This document shows positions 38,750 through 47,140 of a stretch of 64,000 nucleotides of DNA, piece after piece. The translations under genes and the position numbers were made by a program. The stretch covers positions 2,666,001-2,730,000 of the forward strand of contig NZ_CP017157.1 of NCBI RefSeq assembly GCF_001729485.1, written 5' to 3'. The notes under the pieces were generated by a model. It was not told where the DNA came from. It saw only the letters and a program-made list of their open reading frames with translations, and did not search any database. The number at the start of each line of letters is the position of its first letter. Positions within the stretch are counted from its first letter, which is position 1. The DNA is from Streptomyces lydicus. GTDB lineage: Bacteria; Actinomycetota; Actinomycetes; Streptomycetales; Streptomycetaceae.

Positions 38750-38779
38750 TGAGACGTCAGTGTCTCATTCGGCTAGTCT
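38750..38779 (+). promoter_or_regulatory. Operator and leaderless promoter of tetR-MFS
   Basis: TGAGAC-N6-GTCTCA (38750-38767) is a perfect 6-bp inverted repeat. TAGTCT (38774-38779) is a -10 seven bases before the ATG, and the start region repeats GTCTCAT. Confidence 0.55.
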
Positions 38780-38786
38780 GTGTCTC

Positions 38787-39338
38787 ATGGCTGTGGATCG
38801 TGAACGGGTACTGAAGGAAGCGGCAGCGCTGCTCACCCGCCGGGCGACGACGTCGATGGACGAGATCGCCCGCGCCGCGGGCATCAGCCGCGCCACGCTG
38901 CACCGGCACTTCGCCGGACGGGACGCCCTCATCAGGGCGCTGGAGGAGCACGGGATCGCGCAGTTCGCCCGGGCGATGGACGCCGCACGGCTCGACGAGG
39001 GCGACGCGGCCGGTGCGCTGCGCCGGCTCATCGAGGCGGCCGAACCGGTCGCCGCCGTCCTGGCCTTCCTCTTCACCGAGAACCAGCTCTTCGAGGGCGA
39101 CGAGGTCAACGCCGGCTGGGCACGCCTCGACGCCCGCATCACCGCGCTGTTCCGACGCGGTCAGGCGGAGGGCGACTTCCGCATCGACCTGAGCGCCGCC
39201 TGGCTCACCGAGGCGCTCTACGGCCTGATGGGTGCCGGCGCCTGGGCCGTGCACGAAGGGCGGGTCGCCCGCAACGACCTCAACCACTCGATCGCCGAGC
39301 TGCTGCTGGGCGGCATCCGACGGAGCATGGAGAAATGA
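38787..39338 (+). CDS. TetR-family repressor
   Basis: A 183-aa regulator. The N-terminal helix-turn-helix is VLKEAAALLTRRATTSMDEIARAAGISRATLHRHFAGRDALIRALEEHG; the variable C-terminal ligand domain (about 60-183) is helical. It overlaps the MFS exporter start in ATGA, so it probably represses its own operon until a drug-like ligand binds. The ATG at 38787 has no Shine-Dalgarno but a TAGTCT seven bases upstream. Confidence 0.9.
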   Translation: MAVDRERVLKEAAALLTRRATTSMDEIARAAGISRATLHRHFAGRDALIRALEEHGIAQFARAMDAARLDEGDAAGALRRLIEAAEPVAAVLAFLFTENQLFEGDEVNAGWARLDARITALFRRGQAEGDFRIDLSAAWLTEALYGLMGAGAWAVHEGRVARNDLNHSIAELLLGGIRRSMEK

Positions 39339-40933
39339 CCGAGACCATAGCGTCTGGACGGGCCGGTTCGGCCCACGTGGACGACCAGCCCCGCCCCGGC
39401 CGCTGGCTCGCCCTCGCCGTGCTGGTGCTGGCCGTACTGCTGGTCGGCGTCGACGCCACGGTCCTCGGCCTCGCCACGCCCTTCCTCAGCGAGGACCTGC
39501 GCCCGTCCGGGGCGCAGCTGCTGTGGATCGGTGACATCTACTCCTTCGTCATCGCCGGTCTGCTGGTGTCCATGGGCAGCCTCGGCGACCGCATCGGCCG
39601 CAAGAAACTGCTGCTGCTGGGCGCCGTCGGCTTCGGCGCGATGTCGGTGCTCGCCGCGTACGCCACCAGCCCGGAGATGATGATCGCCGCCCGGGCGCTG
39701 CAGGGCGTGGCCGGTGCGACGCTGATGCCGGCCACCCTCGCGCTGATCCGCAACCTCTTCCACGACCCCCGCGAACGCAGCCTGGCCATCGGCATCTGGG
39801 GCGCGATGGCCTCGGCCGGCATGGCCGTCGGGCCGGTCCTCGGCGGCTTCCTCCTGGGCCACTTCTGGTGGGGATCGGTCTTCCTGATCAACCTGCCGGT
39901 GATGGCGCTGCTGGTCGCCGTCGGCGCCAAGGTGATCCCGGAGTCCCGCAACCCGGACCCCGGCCCCTGGGACCTCCCCAGCGTCGCGCTGGTGCTGGTC
40001 GGCATCGTCGGCGTCGTCTACGCCGTCAAGGAAGCGGCGGTGGAGGGATACCGCTGGGACATCGCGGCCGTCGGCGCCGTCGGCGTGCTCGCGCTGGTGG
40101 CCTTCGTCCGCCGCCAGCGCACCCTCGCCTCGCCGCTGCTGAACATGAAGCTCTTTCACCACCGCGGGTTCTCCGGCGCGGTGCTGGCCGATCTGCTGAC
40201 CATCCTCGGCCTGTCCGGGCTGGTCTTCTTCCTCTCCCAGTTCCTCCAGATGGTGCAGCAGCGCTCCCCGCTCAACGCCGGGCTGGTCGAACTCCCCGCC
40301 GCCGTCGGCGCGGTGGGCGCGGGCCTCGCCGCCGGCTGGGTCGCCCGGCGGCTGTCCGTACGGATCGTGGTGGCCGGCGGCCTCGCCGTCGTCGGACTCG
40401 CGCTCGTCGGCTGCACCACCCTGCACGGCGACACCGGCACCGCCGCGCTGTGCGTCATCCTCTTCGTCGTCGGCGTCGGTGCGGGCTTCTCGTTCACCGT
40501 CACCGCCGACGTGATCCTCTCCAGCGTGCCCAAGGAGGAGGCGGGCGCCGCCTCCGCGGTCTCCGAGACCGCCTACGAGCTGGGTGCCGCCCTCGGCATC
40601 GCGCTGCTCGGCTCCATCGTCACCAGCCTCTACCGCGGCTTCGCCACCCCGGCCGGGGTGCCCGAGTCGGCCGCGCACGCCGCCCGCGAATCGCTCGGCG
40701 GCGCCGTCGAGGCGTCCGGCCAACTCCCCGCCGACCAGGCCGCGGCGCTGCTGAAGACCGCGCAGGACTCCTTCGTGGGCGGCGTCGACGTCGCCGCCGG
40801 GGTGGGCGCCGTGGTGCTGCTGTCCGCGTCGGTGGCCGCGTGGTTCCTGCTGCGCGGCCAGGAGCTCGCGAACAGCCCGGCCACCGCCACCGCGCCCGCG
40901 GAGCTCACCGCCGACGGCGCTCCCAGGGCCTGA
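39335..40933 (+). CDS. MFS drug exporter, DHA2 (EmrB/QacA) type, 14 helices
   Basis: A 532-aa proton antiporter of the inner membrane. The first helix (LALAVLVLAVLLVGVDATVLGLATPFL) contains the DHA2 D-x-T motif; loop 2-3 carries motif A (SLGDRIGRKKLLLLG); motif C-like Gly/Pro pattern appears in AMASAGMAVGPVLGGFLLGHFWWGSVFLINLP. Fourteen helices fit the length. The first 20 residues are hydrophilic. It is translationally coupled to tetR, suggesting inducible efflux of a toxic compound. Confidence 0.9.
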   Translation: MTETIASGRAGSAHVDDQPRPGRWLALAVLVLAVLLVGVDATVLGLATPFLSEDLRPSGAQLLWIGDIYSFVIAGLLVSMGSLGDRIGRKKLLLLGAVGFGAMSVLAAYATSPEMMIAARALQGVAGATLMPATLALIRNLFHDPRERSLAIGIWGAMASAGMAVGPVLGGFLLGHFWWGSVFLINLPVMALLVAVGAKVIPESRNPDPGPWDLPSVALVLVGIVGVVYAVKEAAVEGYRWDIAAVGAVGVLALVAFVRRQRTLASPLLNMKLFHHRGFSGAVLADLLTILGLSGLVFFLSQFLQMVQQRSPLNAGLVELPAAVGAVGAGLAAGWVARRLSVRIVVAGGLAVVGLALVGCTTLHGDTGTAALCVILFVVGVGAGFSFTVTADVILSSVPKEEAGAASAVSETAYELGAALGIALLGSIVTSLYRGFATPAGVPESAAHAARESLGGAVEASGQLPADQAAALLKTAQDSFVGGVDVAAGVGAVVLLSASVAAWFLLRGQELANSPATATAPAELTADGAPRA

Positions 40934-41023
40934 CCGCCCGTCACGGCCGGCACGGCCGCCCGCCCCGCACGGCCACCGGTACGACGTACCGCTGATCCGC
41001 CGGACGGCGGGCATGCGCCGCCT

Positions 41024-41086
41024 CCAGGGCGTGTCCTGTGGATCAAGGCGCCGCCCACCCGCGATGATCCACGGGACACGCCCTGG
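41024..41086. repeat. 63-bp near-perfect inverted repeat (large hairpin)
   Basis: Arms of 22 bp (41024-41045 and 41065-41086) starting CCAGGGCGTGTCC, identical except for one G-U-compatible mismatch, around a 19-base loop. It may terminate the MFS gene or be a dispersed mobile-element-like repeat. Confidence 0.75.
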
Positions 41087-41205
41087 GGGCGACTGTCCCC
41101 CGCCCGTTCACGCCCGGTACGCGCTGTGGTGACCGGTCGTCCCGCGCGGCTCGCTCGACTCTCCGGTCGTCCCCCTACGGACGGCCCGCTCAGGAGAGTG
41201 ACGCA

Positions 41206-43176
41206 GTGCGCGACATCGGACGACGGTCCTTCTTCACCGCCGCGGGGGCCCTGGCCACCGCGAGCGCCATCGGCTCCAACGCCTATGCCACCGGCCACGC
41301 CCGCGACGCGGCCACCGCCGACGAATACGTCGACGTCCAACTCCTCAACATCACCGACCTGCACGGCTATCTGCAGGGCGCCCCGGGCGCCCACTCCCGC
41401 ATCACCGGTGCCGGCGGCAAGACCTACACCGTCGGCGGGGTCGCCTACATGGCCGCCCATCTGGAGCGGCTGCGCGACGGACGGCGCAACTCCCTCTTCT
41501 TCGCCCCCGGTGACCTCTTCTCCGGCTGGGAGTTCGACGCCGCCTCCTTCGCCGACGAGCCCACCATCGAGGCGCTCAACGCGATGGGCCTGGACTTCGC
41601 CTCGGCCGGCAACCACGAATTCGACAAGTCGGCGACGTTCCTGACCACGCACATGGCCGACGGGGACTCCTTCCCGGTCATCGGACGGGACGACGACTTC
41701 AAGGACTCCACCGGACGCCGCTTCCGGGGCGCGAATTTCCCGTACTACAGCGCCAACATGGTGTGGCACGCGACCGGCAAGCGGGTGCTCGCGCCGTACA
41801 ACATCGTGCAGGTGGACGCCGGGGGCGGCCGCCGGCTGCCCATCGGCTTCATCCATCTGACCGCCATCGGCACCGAGTCCTTCCCCGGCTCCTACCAGCC
41901 GGGACTGCGCACCCTGGACGAGCTGGAGACCGCCAACCGGTGTGCCGCGGAGCTGAAGTCACGCGGCGTCAACGCGATCGTGCTCAGCATGCACGACGGC
42001 GCGGTCGCCGGCAGCGACTTCTCCAGCGGCAAGAACCCCTCGGGGCCGGCGTACGAACTGGCGCTGCGCGCCTCGCCGGACATCGACGCCATCGTCACCG
42101 GCCACTGGCACTGCGCCTTCACGATGATGCTCCCCGACCCCGACGGCACCCCCCGCCCGTTCGTCGAGGCCGGCTGCTACGGGCAGCTCGTCAACGAGAT
42201 CAACCTGCGGCTCGACCCGGACACCGGGTCCGTGATCCGGGAGCTGACCACCTCCGTCAACCACCCCAACACCCGGGACGTGACGCCCGACCCGGAGCTG
42301 AAGTCGATCGCCTCCTACTGGGCCGACCGCGGCTCCCGGCGCGCCCGCTCCCGCATCGGCACCCAGAGCGCCTCCTTCACCCGGCAGCGCAACGCGGTGG
42401 GGGAGTCCACCATGGGCAACCTCGTCGCCGACTGGGCCCTGTGGGCCGGCCGGCAGCCGCACGGCCCGATGGACGATCCCGCCGACCACCCCAACATCCC
42501 CGCGCAGCTCGCGGTCATCGCGGTCGCACCGCGCGTCGGCCAGGCCGTGATCGCCGGCGATCTGATCCGGGACGAGGAGCTGGACGGCGACGTCACCTTC
42601 GGCAAGGCGTGGAACTCCGTCGGCTTCGGCGACCCGATCATGACCGTGACGGTCACCGGCCGGCAGATCCACGACGCGCTGGAGGAGCAGTGGGCGCCGA
42701 CCGCCGGCGGCGGCCTCGGTTTCTCCCCGCTCGCCGTCTCCGCCAACGTCCGCTACACCTTCGACGCCACCGGCAAGGTCGGCCGGCGGATCGACCCCGC
42801 CGAGGTGTTCATCGACGACGCCCCCCTCGACCTGCGCCGCAGCTACCGGCTCGCCGCCCCCTCGTACACCCTCATCAACCAGGACGGCTTCAGCGCCTTC
42901 ACCGGATTCACCGCACCGGTCCGGCACACCCGCGACTTCGAGAGCTTCATCGCCTTCGTCCGCGCGAAGAAGCGGCTGGTGCCGGCCCCGCTGGGCCGGG
43001 TGCGGGCCAGGAACGCCGACGTACCCGGCGCCCGTACCGGCACCGTCACCCAGCGCCAGCAGCTGCTCCCGGCCGACCCGGGCGTGGTGCCCCGGCCCGA
43101 GGTGGCGCTGCGCTCGGCGCGGCCCGGCGGCGCCGAGGGACAGCGCGCCCCCGGCGGCTTCCGGGTGCCCTGCTGA
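41206..43176 (+). CDS. Tat-exported 5'-nucleotidase-like metallophosphatase
   Basis: A 656-aa extracellular phosphoesterase. The N-terminus is a Tat signal (DIGRRSFFTAAGALATASAI). The metallophosphatase domain (about 43-310) has NITDLHG, FAPGDLFSG, SAGNHEFD, and GHWHCAF in place of the usual GHTH. The 5'-nucleotidase C-terminal domain (about 350-600) includes ESTMGNLVADW and PIMTVTVTGRQIHDALEEQW. It likely releases phosphate from nucleotides outside the cell. The GTG at 41206 follows AGGAGAG. GTTCACGCCCG at 41106 is weakly PHO-box-like. Confidence 0.87.
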   Translation: MRDIGRRSFFTAAGALATASAIGSNAYATGHARDAATADEYVDVQLLNITDLHGYLQGAPGAHSRITGAGGKTYTVGGVAYMAAHLERLRDGRRNSLFFAPGDLFSGWEFDAASFADEPTIEALNAMGLDFASAGNHEFDKSATFLTTHMADGDSFPVIGRDDDFKDSTGRRFRGANFPYYSANMVWHATGKRVLAPYNIVQVDAGGGRRLPIGFIHLTAIGTESFPGSYQPGLRTLDELETANRCAAELKSRGVNAIVLSMHDGAVAGSDFSSGKNPSGPAYELALRASPDIDAIVTGHWHCAFTMMLPDPDGTPRPFVEAGCYGQLVNEINLRLDPDTGSVIRELTTSVNHPNTRDVTPDPELKSIASYWADRGSRRARSRIGTQSASFTRQRNAVGESTMGNLVADWALWAGRQPHGPMDDPADHPNIPAQLAVIAVAPRVGQAVIAGDLIRDEELDGDVTFGKAWNSVGFGDPIMTVTVTGRQIHDALEEQWAPTAGGGLGFSPLAVSANVRYTFDATGKVGRRIDPAEVFIDDAPLDLRRSYRLAAPSYTLINQDGFSAFTGFTAPVRHTRDFESFIAFVRAKKRLVPAPLGRVRARNADVPGARTGTVTQRQQLLPADPGVVPRPEVALRSARPGGAEGQRAPGGFRVPC

Positions 43177-43196
43177 TCCGGGCCGGAGGCGGAAAC

Positions 43197-43234
43197 CCGA
43201 AGGGCCCCGTCCGTGGTCGGACGGGGCCCTTCGG
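43197..43234. terminator. Bidirectional terminator between nucleotidase and plsC
   Basis: A 16-bp perfect stem (CCGAAGGGCCCCGTCC and its complement) with a six-base loop, between convergent stops. Confidence 0.9.
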
Positions 43235-43249
43235 GCAGGAAGCGCGAGG

Positions 43250-43921
43250 TCAGGCGGCGGCCCGGGCCTTGGTGGCGTAGATGTCGACGTACTCCTGGCC
43301 GGACAGCTCCATGACGTCGCTCATCACCTCGTCGGTGACGGCCCGCAGGACGTAGCGGTCGCGGTCCATGCCGTCGTACCGGGAGAAGTCCAGCGCCTCG
43401 CCGAAGCGGACGGTGACCGGCGCGATCCGCGGCCGGCCCTTGCCGCCGGGCTGCACCTTGTCCGTACCGACCATGGCGAACGGGACGACGGGCGCGCCGG
43501 TCATCAGGGCGAGCCGGGCGATGCCGGTACGGCCGCGGTAGAGGCGGCCGTCGGGGGAGCGGGTGCCCTCGGGGTAGATGCCGAACGCCTTGCCCTGCTC
43601 CAGGATCCGGCGGCCGGTCATCAGCGCCGCCACCCCGCCGTGCCCGCCGTCGCGGTCGACCGGGATCATGCCGGCGCTGGTGAAGAACCAGGCCATCAGG
43701 CGGCCCTTGACGCCCCTGCCGGTGACGTACTCGTCCTTGCCGATGAAGTACACCGGGCGCTTGACCACCAGGCTCAGGAACAGCGAGTCGATGAAGGTGA
43801 CGTGGTTGCCGGCCAGGATGACCGGCCCGGTCGCCGGAATGCGCTCCATGCCCTCGACCTTCGGGCGGTACAGGACACGCATGACGAATCCGAGAATCGC
43901 CTTCAGCACAATGCGGGACAA
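43250..43921 (-). CDS. 1-acyl-sn-glycerol-3-phosphate acyltransferase (PlsC family)
   Basis: A 223-aa membrane-associated acyltransferase making phosphatidic acid. It carries the family motifs NHVTFIDSLF (NHxxxxD), PVYFIGKDEYVTG, GIYPEGTRSPDG (EGTRS) and APVVPFAMVG. I choose TTG 43921, which has GGAGG five bases upstream, over a TTG at 43948 without a ribosome-binding site. It is divergent from the glycerophosphodiesterase gene; acyl-glycerol metabolism and glycerophosphodiester scavenging are related. Confidence 0.88.
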   Translation of the reverse strand: MSRIVLKAILGFVMRVLYRPKVEGMERIPATGPVILAGNHVTFIDSLFLSLVVKRPVYFIGKDEYVTGRGVKGRLMAWFFTSAGMIPVDRDGGHGGVAALMTGRRILEQGKAFGIYPEGTRSPDGRLYRGRTGIARLALMTGAPVVPFAMVGTDKVQPGGKGRPRIAPVTVRFGEALDFSRYDGMDRDRYVLRAVTDEVMSDVMELSGQEYVDIYATKARAAA

Positions 43922-44229
43922 CGGGTCCTCCGGGTCGTGGCTGGTCAACGTCGAGTGAGCGCAGAGCTCTGCAGCCCAGGACGATACTCGCGGGTCACTC
44001 CCGCGCGCACATCGGGTTCATGAGGTCGATACGCACAGTTGACTCACGGTTGACGTGTGTTACCACCATGTTCCCCCCGATGTCGGTGCGCGTCTCCCCG
44101 GCATGACCCGTCCGTGCCTACGATCGGCCCGGCCCCGCGGACGGGTGCGCAACACGCCTTGACGCATCCCGGAAAACACCCGGAAGCACGCGGACCACCA
44201 CCGGACACCGGACAACAAGGAGTGTGGGT
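43922..44229. other. 308-bp intergenic region before glpQ
   Basis: It holds the plsC upstream side, an 11-base-periodic PHO-box-like array (44016-44070) and the long glpQ leader with AAGGAG before the start. Nothing else is recognised. Confidence 0.5.
44016..44070 (+). promoter_or_regulatory. PHO-box-like direct repeats upstream of glpQ
   Basis: In an 11-base register: GTTCATGAGGT (44016), CGATACGCACA (44027), GTTGACTCACG (44038), GTTGACGTGTG (44049) and a partial GTTACCACCAT (44059). This matches the repeat unit and spacing of Streptomyces PhoP binding sites (GTTCACC-type, 11 bp). Confidence 0.6.
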
Positions 44230-45369
44230 ATGCACAAGCGGCAGCAGCAGCCGGGACGGCGGACGGTGCTGGGGGCGGCGGCCCTCGGGGCGGGAGCGGC
44301 GGTGTTCGGCGGAGCCGGCCAGGCGGCCGCCGCCGGGCGCGAGGGCGCGCCCCGGGAACTGCCGGTGCCGCTGATCGTCGGTCACCGCGGCGCCAGCGGC
44401 TACCGCCCCGAGCACACCTTCGGCTCCTACCAACTCGCCCTCGACATGGGCGCGGACGTCATCGAACAGGACCTCGTCCCCACCAAGGACGGCCACCTCG
44501 TGTGCCGCCACGAGAACGACATCACCGCCACCACCGATGTCTCCGCGCACCCGGAGTTCGCGGCCCGCAAGACCACCAAGACCGTCGACGGGGTGCAGCT
44601 GACCGGCTGGTTCACCGAGGACTTCACGCTCGCCGAGCTCAAGACGCTGCGCGCCAAGGAGCGGATACCGGGGACCCGGCAGCACAACACCCTCTACGAC
44701 GGCCGGTGGCAGGTGCCGACCTTCGAGGAGGTCCTGCAGTGGGCCGAGTGCGAGGGCCGCAAGCGGGGCCGCCGGGTCTGGCTGCACATCGAGACCAAGC
44801 ACCCCACCTACTTCCGCAAGCTGGGCCTCGGCCTGGAGGAGCGGGTCGCCGAGGCGCTGCGCGCGCACGGCCGGCACCGCAGGAACTCCCCGAACTTCCT
44901 CCAGTCGTTCGAGCCCAGCAGCATCCAGCGGCTGGGCAAGCTCGTCGACTGCCCCAAGGTCGTACTGCTGGGCACCCTCAAGGACCGCCCCTGGGACTTC
45001 GTGGCGTCCGGTGACCCGCGCACCGTCGCCGACCTGGTGAAGCCCGAGGGCCTGCGCTGGATCGCCGGCTTCGCCGAGGGCATCGGGCCGGACCTGACGG
45101 TGATCATCCCGCGGGACCAGGACAACAAGCTGGGCACGCCCACCTCCGTCGTCAAGGACGCGCACGCCGCCGGGCTGGTGCTGCACCCCTACACCGTCCG
45201 CAACGAGAACACCTTCCTGCCCGCCGACTTCCGCAAGGGCACCGACCCCACCGCCTACGGCGACTCCCTCGGCGTCTTCAAGGCGTACCTCGCCACCGGC
45301 ATCGACGGCCTGTTCTCCGACAACTGCGACACCGCGCTGCTGGCCGCCGCGGAGTTCCGCAAGGGCTGA
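44230..45369 (+). CDS. glpQ1: Tat-exported glycerophosphodiester phosphodiesterase
   Basis: A 379-aa extracellular enzyme hydrolysing glycerophosphodiesters to glycerol-3-phosphate. A Tat signal (PGRRTVLGAAALGAGAAVFG) is followed by the GDPD barrel: LIVGHRGASGYRPEHTFGSYQLA, VIEQDLVPTKDGHLVCRHEND, WLHIETKHPTYF and LHPYTVRNENTFLP. The ATG at 44230 follows AAGGAG by seven bases; an in-frame ATG three codons earlier lies too near. In S. coelicolor the orthologue is, to my recollection, glpQ1 and PhoP-controlled, consistent with the upstream repeats. The orthology is inferred. Confidence 0.88.
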   Translation: MHKRQQQPGRRTVLGAAALGAGAAVFGGAGQAAAAGREGAPRELPVPLIVGHRGASGYRPEHTFGSYQLALDMGADVIEQDLVPTKDGHLVCRHENDITATTDVSAHPEFAARKTTKTVDGVQLTGWFTEDFTLAELKTLRAKERIPGTRQHNTLYDGRWQVPTFEEVLQWAECEGRKRGRRVWLHIETKHPTYFRKLGLGLEERVAEALRAHGRHRRNSPNFLQSFEPSSIQRLGKLVDCPKVVLLGTLKDRPWDFVASGDPRTVADLVKPEGLRWIAGFAEGIGPDLTVIIPRDQDNKLGTPTSVVKDAHAAGLVLHPYTVRNENTFLPADFRKGTDPTAYGDSLGVFKAYLATGIDGLFSDNCDTALLAAAEFRKG

Positions 45370-45370
45370 A

Positions 45371-45394
45371 CGGGCGGGCCCGCGCGCCCGCCCG
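45371..45394 (+). terminator. Terminator after glpQ
   Basis: CGGGCGGGC (45371-45379) pairs with GCCCGCCCG (45386-45394), directly after the stop. Confidence 0.7.
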
Positions 45395-45633
45395 CCGGGA
45401 CCGGCACCGGCTCCTCCGGGCTCCCCGCTCCGCTCTCATCTGAGTTGGGAATGTCACAGAGGAGCCCGGTGCCGTTCCGTTCCGCTTGTCCCGATTGCCT
45501 GCGCAGAATGCTCGCGGCGGAGATTGCCGCCGCCACATTCCGGGGAGTCCGGAAGTCAGGGCACCACGTCCGGGCGCACACCCCTCTCACCCTCGCGCGC
45601 CCGGGCCAACCGAATAAGGGGAGGCATACGCGC

Positions 45634-46149
45634 ATGGGCACGAGCGTGACCATCTCTGCGGCGACCGACCAGGACGCCGAGCAGATCCTCAAGCTGCAGT
45701 ACCTCTGTTACCAGACGGAGGCCGCGCTGTACGACGACTACGGCATCGAACCGCTGACCCAGACGCTGGCGGACCTGCGGGCCGAACTGAGCGCGGGCTG
45801 CGTCGTGGTGGCCCGGCTCGGCGAGGAGGTGGTCGGGTCCGTGCGCGGCTCCGTCGACGCGGACGGCACCGCGGCGATAGCCAAGCTCATCGTGCACCCC
45901 CGGCTCCAGCGGCACGGCCTGGGCGGACGGCTGCTGGCCGCCGTCGAGGAGCGGCTGGCGGCCGAGCGGTCGGCCCGCCGCTACCGCCTGTTCACCGGGC
46001 ACCGCAGCGAGGGCAATCTGCGGCTCTACCGCAGCCACGGTTACGCGCCGGTGGCGACCGAGCAGCTCGGCCAGCGGCTGAGCCTGGTCACGCTGGAGAA
46101 GGAGATCCGCCAGGAGGCGGCCGCCGAGGAGTTCGTGGCCCGGGCGTAG
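45634..46149 (+). CDS. GNAT-family N-acetyltransferase
   Basis: A 171-aa acetyltransferase. The acetyl-CoA loop is HPRLQRHGLGGRLLAAVEERL after strand AAIAKLIV, and the C-terminal RYRLFTGHRSEGNLRLYRSHGYAPV completes the fold. The ATG at 45634 has AAGGGGAGG upstream; a frame open to 45445 upstream seems to be leader rather than protein. The substrate is unknown. It converges on the two small membrane genes across a strong terminator. Confidence 0.87.
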   Translation: MGTSVTISAATDQDAEQILKLQYLCYQTEAALYDDYGIEPLTQTLADLRAELSAGCVVVARLGEEVVGSVRGSVDADGTAAIAKLIVHPRLQRHGLGGRLLAAVEERLAAERSARRYRLFTGHRSEGNLRLYRSHGYAPVATEQLGQRLSLVTLEKEIRQEAAAEEFVARA

Positions 46150-46180
46150 CGGCCGGACGCACCGGGCGAACGGTACGAGG

Positions 46181-46206
46181 ACGGGCCCGCGCCGGCGCGG
46201 GCCCGT
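46181..46206. terminator. Bidirectional terminator
   Basis: A 12-bp perfect palindrome arm pair (ACGGGCCCGCGC and complement) with a two-base centre, between convergent genes. Confidence 0.8.
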
Positions 46207-46219
46207 GCACCGCGGGACG

Positions 46220-46654
46220 CTACGCCGGGCGGGCCCGGCGCAGCCACAGCATGCCGGTGACCGGCAGCAGGACCGGGATGAAGAGGTAGCCCATCCCGTA
46301 GTCCGACCAGACCGTGGCGTCGGGGAAGGCGGACGGCTCCAGCAGCGTCCAGGTGCCGACCGTCAGCACGCCGACGAGTTCGGCGGCGCAGCACACCAGC
46401 GCCGCCCTGCGGGCGGTGTTCCCGCCCCGGACGAGCGAGTACGTGATGAATCCGTAGACGACGCCGGCCAGCGCGGACAGCGTGTACGCGAGCGGGGCCC
46501 GGTCGAAGTCGGTGGCGATCTGCACGACGGAGCGGGACACCGCGCCGACCACCATCACGCCGTACAGCCAGACCAGCAGGATGCCCGGACCGGTGATCAG
46601 CTTCTGCCGGGTGCGGGGCGCACCCTCACCGGCGGCGTTGTCGGTCGCCGTCAC
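46220..46654 (-). CDS. Small integral membrane protein, unknown function
   Basis: A 144-aa protein with a hydrophilic N-terminus (TATDNAAGEGAPRTRQKLIT) and four hydrophobic segments: ILLVWLYGVMVVGAVSRSVV, YTLSALAGVVYGFITYSLV, AALVCCAAELVGVLTVGTW and GYLFIPVLLPVTGMLWL. No named family was recognised. The GTG start at 46654 follows GGGGAGGCTGAG, in which the upstream gene stop lies, so it is translated together with that gene. The pair probably forms one membrane complex. Confidence 0.8.
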   Translation of the reverse strand: MTATDNAAGEGAPRTRQKLITGPGILLVWLYGVMVVGAVSRSVVQIATDFDRAPLAYTLSALAGVVYGFITYSLVRGGNTARRAALVCCAAELVGVLTVGTWTLLEPSAFPDATVWSDYGMGYLFIPVLLPVTGMLWLRRARPA

Positions 46655-46655
46655 C

Positions 46656-47015
46656 TCAGCCTCCCCAGATGTCGAACAGGCGGACCTCGAGCACGGCCAG
46701 CACCACGCCGCCGGCGGAGACCGTCGCCGAACCCCAACGAGTGCGCTCCGCCAGGGACATGAACCCCGCCGCGGGCACGCACGCGAACGCGCCGAGCAGA
46801 TACGCCACGAAGATCGTCGTGCCCTGCTCCGGCTTCCCGCCGCGCACCAGCTGGACGACACCGATCACCAGCTGGAGCAGGGCGAGCAGCGTCACCACGG
46901 CCATGCCGATGAAGTGCCAGTCCTTGGTCTGCTGGTCACGGTAGGCGGCGAACCCGCACCAGGCGGCGAGCGCGAGCGCGGCGACGCTGGTCGCGACCGT
47001 CAGGGCATCAAGCAT
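46656..47015 (-). CDS. Small integral membrane protein, unknown function
   Basis: A 119-aa protein with four helices: ALTVATSVAALALAAWCGFA, FIGMAVVTLLALLQLVIGVV, FVAYLLGAFACVPAAGFMSL and TVSAGGVVLAVLEVRLFDI. It has no known motif. It is first gene of a two-gene unit with the following membrane protein. The ATG at 47015 lacks a Shine-Dalgarno, but on its strand TAGGGT (complement of 47023-47028) lies seven bases upstream, so its mRNA is probably leaderless. Confidence 0.8.
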   Translation of the reverse strand: MLDALTVATSVAALALAAWCGFAAYRDQQTKDWHFIGMAVVTLLALLQLVIGVVQLVRGGKPEQGTTIFVAYLLGAFACVPAAGFMSLAERTRWGSATVSAGGVVLAVLEVRLFDIWGG

Positions 47016-47140
47016 GCGGCAGACCCTATTACGGCCCAAAAGGCCCGAGGCGCGCGCCCCCGCCGGGACGACGGGGTGAACACGGGGCGCCCCCGGGCGG
47101 CCGGCGGGGTGCGGCCGGGCGGCCCGTACGCTCGTACCCC

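Noticed and set aside
45445..45633. N-terminal extension of the GNAT protein from 45445
   Set aside because: The ATG at 45634 has a proper ribosome-binding site and fits the GNAT start; the extension has no homology pattern I know.
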